A program made the position numbers and the translations under genes. Source: Haloquadratum sp. J07HQX50 (lineage in GTDB: Archaea > Halobacteriota > Halobacteria > Halobacteriales > Haloferacaceae). Taken from it: a DNA stretch of 12,998 nt. Shown piece after piece: positions 7,188 to 12,998 of this stretch. The stretch is taken from positions 253,044 to 266,041 of the forward strand of contig KE356563.1 in the NCBI GenBank assembly GCA_000416005.1, written 5' to 3'. How positions within the stretch are numbered: the first letter of the stretch is position 1; the number at the start of each line of letters is the position of its first letter. The notes beneath the pieces are model-generated. The model did no database searches. It had not been told where the DNA came from and saw nothing but the letters and a program-made list of their open reading frames with translations.

Positions 7188-8081
7188 TTATATTTGATTC
7201 GCCTCATCCAGAAACTTATCGAGAGGAATGGGCGATAGCTGGTCGTTTGACCTTGGATATCGAGATATCTTGATCATATACTGTTGTTCTCCTGAATTAT
7301 CGAGTGTGAACAGAAGTCCTTGAGCGTTTTCTGCTCCTCCATACTCCTTCACAAGACGCTCCAGTCTGGCTCTTTCGCGTTCAGTAGATACCTTACTTAG
7401 ATCTCGCCGTACTTCGATGAGCACGAGTTGATCACGCTCATTTTTCGCGACTGCGTCTGGGATGTTGTTCATTTTTGACTTCCTTGGTGGGTGGTCAATC
7501 AGCTCTAACGTATCATCAATGACGGCTAGATTATCAAGAATTAATGTCTCAAATTCTTCTTGCGACTGTGGGACAGTGAGCGGTGATAACTGCCGGTAGT
7601 CTGTCTCTGCTAGCGCCTGTATTTCGATTGGTGACAACGACACTCTACCTCTCTGATTAATTTTCTCTTTTCCTCGTCTGGCTGCTTTCTCACGATCTGC
7701 TGTTTCAATTTTGACAGATACGTTGCTGACTACTTTCTGTGGGTGCTTTTCAGACACCATGTCAAAAATCGCCTCCTCAAGTGGCTCCTCAATTGGCTCA
7801 TCGAGTGTGTCACACACCCGCAGGAAAAACCGCATGGCATCCATAATTTCTTCCGTCGAGTATGATTCGAACGTCTGTTCAATATCACGGTCATCCAAGT
7901 ACTCGTATAAGATTCCGAGATCTTTTGTTCCACTCAGCGTTCGCTCACGGATCCGTTGTCTGGTTTTCGACGTAAGATCTCCGCTTGAGTCAGCTTCAGT
8001 ATTTATTAGCCTGTCCCGGTGTGACACCGTGAGGACTGAGTTTGGACGATCAGAGTCATACTTTGATTGATCCTGTTGCAC
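7188..8081 (-). CDS. Two-domain protein: haloarchaeal N-terminal domain plus NucS/EndoMS-like PD-(D/E)xK nuclease domain
   Basis: A 297-residue protein starting at GTG 8081. The frame continues to a TTG at 8120, but the TATA box (TTTATATA, minus strand, 8104-8111) lies about 26 bases before the GTG, and TTG 8120 lies upstream of that box. Residues ~18-110 (SHRDRLI, then RQRIRERTLSGTKDLGILYEYLDDRDIEQTF) form a helical, charged domain that I recognise from many haloarchaeal proteins of unknown function. Residues ~170-270 resemble the C-terminal nuclease domain of NucS/EndoMS: FETLILDNL helix, D209 in IPDAVAKN, then E223-V-R225 in LVLIEVRRD. In that family the third position is lysine (E-x-K); arginine here is unusual and may weaken or abolish cleavage. 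The family's N-terminal DNA-binding domain is absent, replaced by the haloarchaeal domain. Function is inferred as DNA binding or cutting. It is divergent from the replication module at 8447. Confidence 0.78.
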   Translation of the reverse strand: MQQDQSKYDSDRPNSVLTVSHRDRLINTEADSSGDLTSKTRQRIRERTLSGTKDLGILYEYLDDRDIEQTFESYSTEEIMDAMRFFLRVCDTLDEPIEEPLEEAIFDMVSEKHPQKVVSNVSVKIETADREKAARRGKEKINQRGRVSLSPIEIQALAETDYRQLSPLTVPQSQEEFETLILDNLAVIDDTLELIDHPPRKSKMNNIPDAVAKNERDQLVLIEVRRDLSKVSTERERARLERLVKEYGGAENAQGLLFTLDNSGEQQYMIKISRYPRSNDQLSPIPLDKFLDEANQI

Positions 8082-8103
8082 ACTACCTCCTAGTGTTGCC
8101 GGG

Positions 8104-8111
8104 TATATAAA
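8104..8111 (-). promoter_or_regulatory. TATA box of the NucS-like gene, with adjacent palindrome
   Basis: The minus strand reads TTTATATA, about 26 bases before GTG 8081, implying a leaderless transcript. Immediately upstream, at 8117-8127, is the perfect 5+5 palindrome CCAAT-T-ATTGG, where a BRE or regulator could sit. A GGAGGT (8090-8085) also lies before the GTG, but its 3-base spacing is too short to be typical. Confidence 0.5.
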
Positions 8112-8256
8112 CAACTCCAATTATTGGTTTAATTTATATACCGTAATTCGATTCAATATTCTATATGGTTTATACATCGAAGGAACACTTATGTGTCACA
8201 CTCACGTACAGAACATATATCCATGATAGAATAAAATCACAAACACTCGGAAAATA

Positions 8257-8282
8257 CCTGGGAACGTCGTAGCGTTCCCAGG
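8257..8282. repeat. Perfect hairpin, 10-base stem
   Basis: CCTGGGAACG at 8257-8266 pairs perfectly with CGTTCCCAGG at 8273-8282 around the six-base loop TCGTAG. It is the strongest hairpin of the cluster and GC-rich within AT-rich surroundings. Confidence 0.9.
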
Positions 8283-8326
8283 GTTTAGGATTAAAACGCC
8301 TGCTTCACGGGTTTTTATATCCAATA

Positions 8327-8346
8327 TTGCATCTTTTACGATGCAA
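8327..8346. repeat. Perfect hairpin, 7-base stem
   Basis: TTGCATC (8327-8333) and GATGCAA (8340-8346) form a perfect stem with loop TTTTAC. CTTTTCT follows on the plus strand, so a terminator-like reading is possible, although no gene ends just upstream on that strand. Confidence 0.8.
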
Positions 8347-8356
8347 CTTTTCTAAT

Positions 8357-8382
8357 AAAGGGTCCGGTTTAAACCTCCCTTT
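8357..8382. repeat. Nested palindrome
   Basis: AAAGGG (8357-8362) pairs with CCCTTT (8377-8382). Between them lies the 10-base perfect palindrome GGTTTAAACC (8366-8375). The two arms are separated by unequal spacers (TCC and T), giving a stem with a small bulge or a dimeric protein-binding site. Confidence 0.75.
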
Positions 8383-8385
8383 TGA

Positions 8386-8414
8386 GATCCGTGAGTAGGT
8401 GTATCTGACGGATC
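8386..8414. repeat. Inverted repeat, 7-base arms
   Basis: GATCCGT (8386-8392) and ACGGATC (8408-8414) are perfect inverted arms with a 15-base spacer. The right arm ends 32 bases before the ATG at 8447, so a protein bound here could control the replication-module operon. Confidence 0.7.
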
Positions 8415-8446
8415 GCTTACAAATTGACGAATAAAATTTAAAATAA

Positions 8447-8878
8447 ATGACACAAAGAAAAGACATAGACGAACAAACTAACAAACAACGTAACCGATAT
8501 AATCGTACTTCTCCTGCCGAAGACTCCGGACGGGAATCATTGAGAGAGACTCCAATGAATCCACAACCAACCACAGACAACCCACATGACTGGGATAGCC
8601 AATCGGACCCAAAAGGCTGGAGCAATTGTCGGATACAGTATATCAAATGCACCACCGATTTCGATGCTATCGACTGTCGGATCATCGCCTTCGCTGAATT
8701 GGATCTCGACCTCAGCGCGATTGCAGCCAAACTCAATACCGATGAGTTGACACTGGACTCCCGGATGCGTGATCTCGCCGAGATACACCCGGGTATCCTA
8801 ATACCTCGTTGCCCTGCTGCACGTGATGTTGAGTCACCGGTCGGAATTCGGGGAACCAAACTCGGAGGTAATACATGA
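8447..8878 (+). CDS. Small HTH-like protein of the replication module
   Basis: A 143-residue protein that I cannot assign to a named family. The first ~55 residues are polar and low in hydrophobics (MTQRKDIDEQTNKQRNRYNR, then a run rich in P, T, N, D), probably disordered. An internal ATG at codon 37 (8555) is an alternative start. Residues ~70-115 look helical, with a helix-turn-helix pattern: DCRIIAFAELDLDLSAIAAKLNTDELTLDSRMRDLAEI. A DNA-binding role for the nearby repeats is inferred from this and from position only. The TGA stop overlaps the next ATG (ATGA at 8875-8878), and a perfect GGAGGT for the next gene lies inside this gene's end, so the genes are translationally coupled. The upstream region carries a row of inverted repeats that may regulate it. 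Confidence 0.7.
   Translation: MTQRKDIDEQTNKQRNRYNRTSPAEDSGRESLRETPMNPQPTTDNPHDWDSQSDPKGWSNCRIQYIKCTTDFDAIDCRIIAFAELDLDLSAIAAKLNTDELTLDSRMRDLAEIHPGILIPRCPAARDVESPVGIRGTKLGGNT
8864..8869 (+). promoter_or_regulatory. Shine-Dalgarno before the ATG at 8875
   Basis: GGAGGT lies five bases before ATG 8875, complementary to the haloarchaeal 16S rRNA tail. Most starts in this window are leaderless, so this site argues that ribosomes really do start at 8875 within a multi-gene message. Confidence 0.7.
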
Positions 8879-9275
8879 GCGATCTCGTTCATGCCGTTCA
8901 CATCCCGTTCACATGCTCACAGCTGGGTTTATGTGAACGACAAATCGCAAGACGGCGTTCTGAAGAGTCGTCTCGTTCACATCGTTCACACCTTCTCAAG
9001 GGAAGGAATATGTCTATGTATGCGCCCATCATCACCGCCCCGTCCGCTGGCACTCAAGATCTATCGGCGAGATCCAGCTCTACCCTCAAGATTGATATTC
9101 CTGATGAAGTTTCTCTTTCTCTTTCTCTTGTTGTATATCGTGTGAACGATGTGAACGAGGGTGGGGGGTCCCGATGCCGTACAGTGATTTCCCGTGCACA
9201 CAAGATGGTCAAAACGTGTGTGAACATCCACCGACAACAGTCGTCTGCGTGTGAACGAATCGGAGGGACAGCAAA

Positions 9276-9279
<4 letters not shown>
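8875..9279 (+). CDS. Basic small ORF overlapping the repeat array
   Basis: This 134-codon frame has good start and end signals: GGAGGT five bases before its ATG, an ATGA overlap with the upstream gene, and a second ATGA overlap (9276-9279) with the primase gene. The protein content is odd. It is rich in Ser, Arg, His and Val, has few acidic residues for a haloarchaeon, and contains pieces that simply translate the CGTTCACAT/ATGTGAACG repeats (SRSHRSHLL, YRVNDVNE). I recognise no domain. Either it is a true coupled gene whose DNA also carries the repeat array, or translation here mainly serves to carry ribosomes to the primase start. Another frame (8891-9145) is also open, but lacks the start signal and the overlap. 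Confidence 0.5.
8886..9257. repeat. Iteron-like array of a 9-base motif in two orientations; candidate replication origin
   Basis: The motif CGTTCACA(T/C) occurs at 8895-8903, 8906-8914, 8974-8982 and 8983-8991, with a weaker CGTTCATG at 8886. Its complement (A/G)TGTGAACG occurs at 8931-8939, 9140-9148, 9149-9157 and 9249-9257, with one end mismatch at 9218-9226. The tandem pair at 8972-8991 and the pair at 9140-9159 form a perfect 20-base inverted repeat, with a pyrimidine-rich stretch (9114-9130) and TATATCG between them. Nine sites of the same 9-mer within 370 bases cannot be chance. Position directly upstream of a primase-helicase gene suggests an iteron origin or an autoregulatory operator; that is inferred. 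Confidence 0.85.
9262..9267 (+). promoter_or_regulatory. Shine-Dalgarno before the primase-helicase start
   Basis: GGAGGG lies eight bases ahead of ATG 9276. It supports ATG 9276 as the true start of the large gene, even though the frame that begins there does not carry the bulk of the protein. Confidence 0.6.

Positions 9280-12998
<3,719 letters not shown>

Larger units (their letters stand above)
8112..8446. other. AT-rich divergent intergenic region
   Basis: About 335 bases separate the minus-strand NucS-like gene from the plus-strand replication module. The left half (8112-8250) is AT-rich with several TATA-like runs. The right half holds consecutive inverted repeats, listed separately. 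No convincing gene was found here on either strand. Confidence 0.6.

Noticed and set aside
8082..8120. Upstream TTG start for the NucS-like gene
   Set aside because: The extra 13 codons cover the TATA box itself, so they would lie upstream of the transcript start.
8305..8901. Open minus-strand frame of 198 codons
   Set aside because: It spans the hairpin cluster and is antisense to the 8447-8878 gene; its product has no acidic bias or domain and its start lacks promoter signals.
8886..9257. Repeat array as a CRISPR
   Set aside because: Units are only nine bases, occur in both orientations, and have irregular spacing (9, 11 or many bases), with no spacer structure and no cas genes.

Overview
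The window looks like haloarchaeal DNA. The proteins are mostly acidic, genes have TATA-like boxes about 25 bases ahead of leaderless starts, and the sensor kinases have the receiver-PAS-histidine-kinase layout common in Halobacteria. Codon use in most genes is only moderately GC-rich, which recalls Haloquadratum-like organisms; this assignment is inferred. One kinase gene (3556-5715) is clearly more GC-rich at third codon positions than its neighbours.

Left part (1-5715), signalling: three related sensor kinases. A receiver + three-PAS protein runs off the left edge on the minus strand (1-1578). It is divergent from a GAF-histidine kinase (1774-2919). A receiver-PAS-PAS-PAS-histidine kinase follows (3556-5715). 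Two decayed pieces of a ribonuclease HI locus lie between them, at 1660-1737 and 2992-3115.

Middle part (5716-8110), minus strand: a small three-span membrane protein (6039-6422), an intact RNase HI with all four catalytic acidic residues (6532-6978), and a protein with a NucS/EndoMS-like PD-(D/E)xK C-terminal domain in which the usual lysine is arginine (7188-8081, GTG start). The sequence after the intact rnhA (6425-6548) is the better-preserved partner of the 2992-3115 repeat, so this stretch has a history of duplication and rearrangement at the rnhA 3' end.

Right part (8111-12998), plus strand: this looks like a replication module of a plasmid, virus or integrated element. It has, in order: an AT-rich intergenic region with a string of four to five different hairpins (8257-8414); a small HTH-like protein (8447-8878); a basic ORF (8875-9279) with a strong Shine-Dalgarno; and a very large primase-helicase (9276 to beyond the right edge). 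The three genes are joined by two ATGA stop/start overlaps. Nine good copies of a 9-base motif, CGTTCACAT or its complement, crowd 8886-9257 and include a perfect 20-base inverted repeat. This is a strong candidate for an iteron-type replication origin or operator array placed inside a coding frame. The large protein has AEP-primase motifs (DLD, SGGG, PGSLH) and a Walker A/B ATPase domain. Its N-terminal 50 or so codons are in a different frame from the rest, with the switch in or near a hexanucleotide repeat tract. It is therefore frameshifted, a sequencing error, or recoded.
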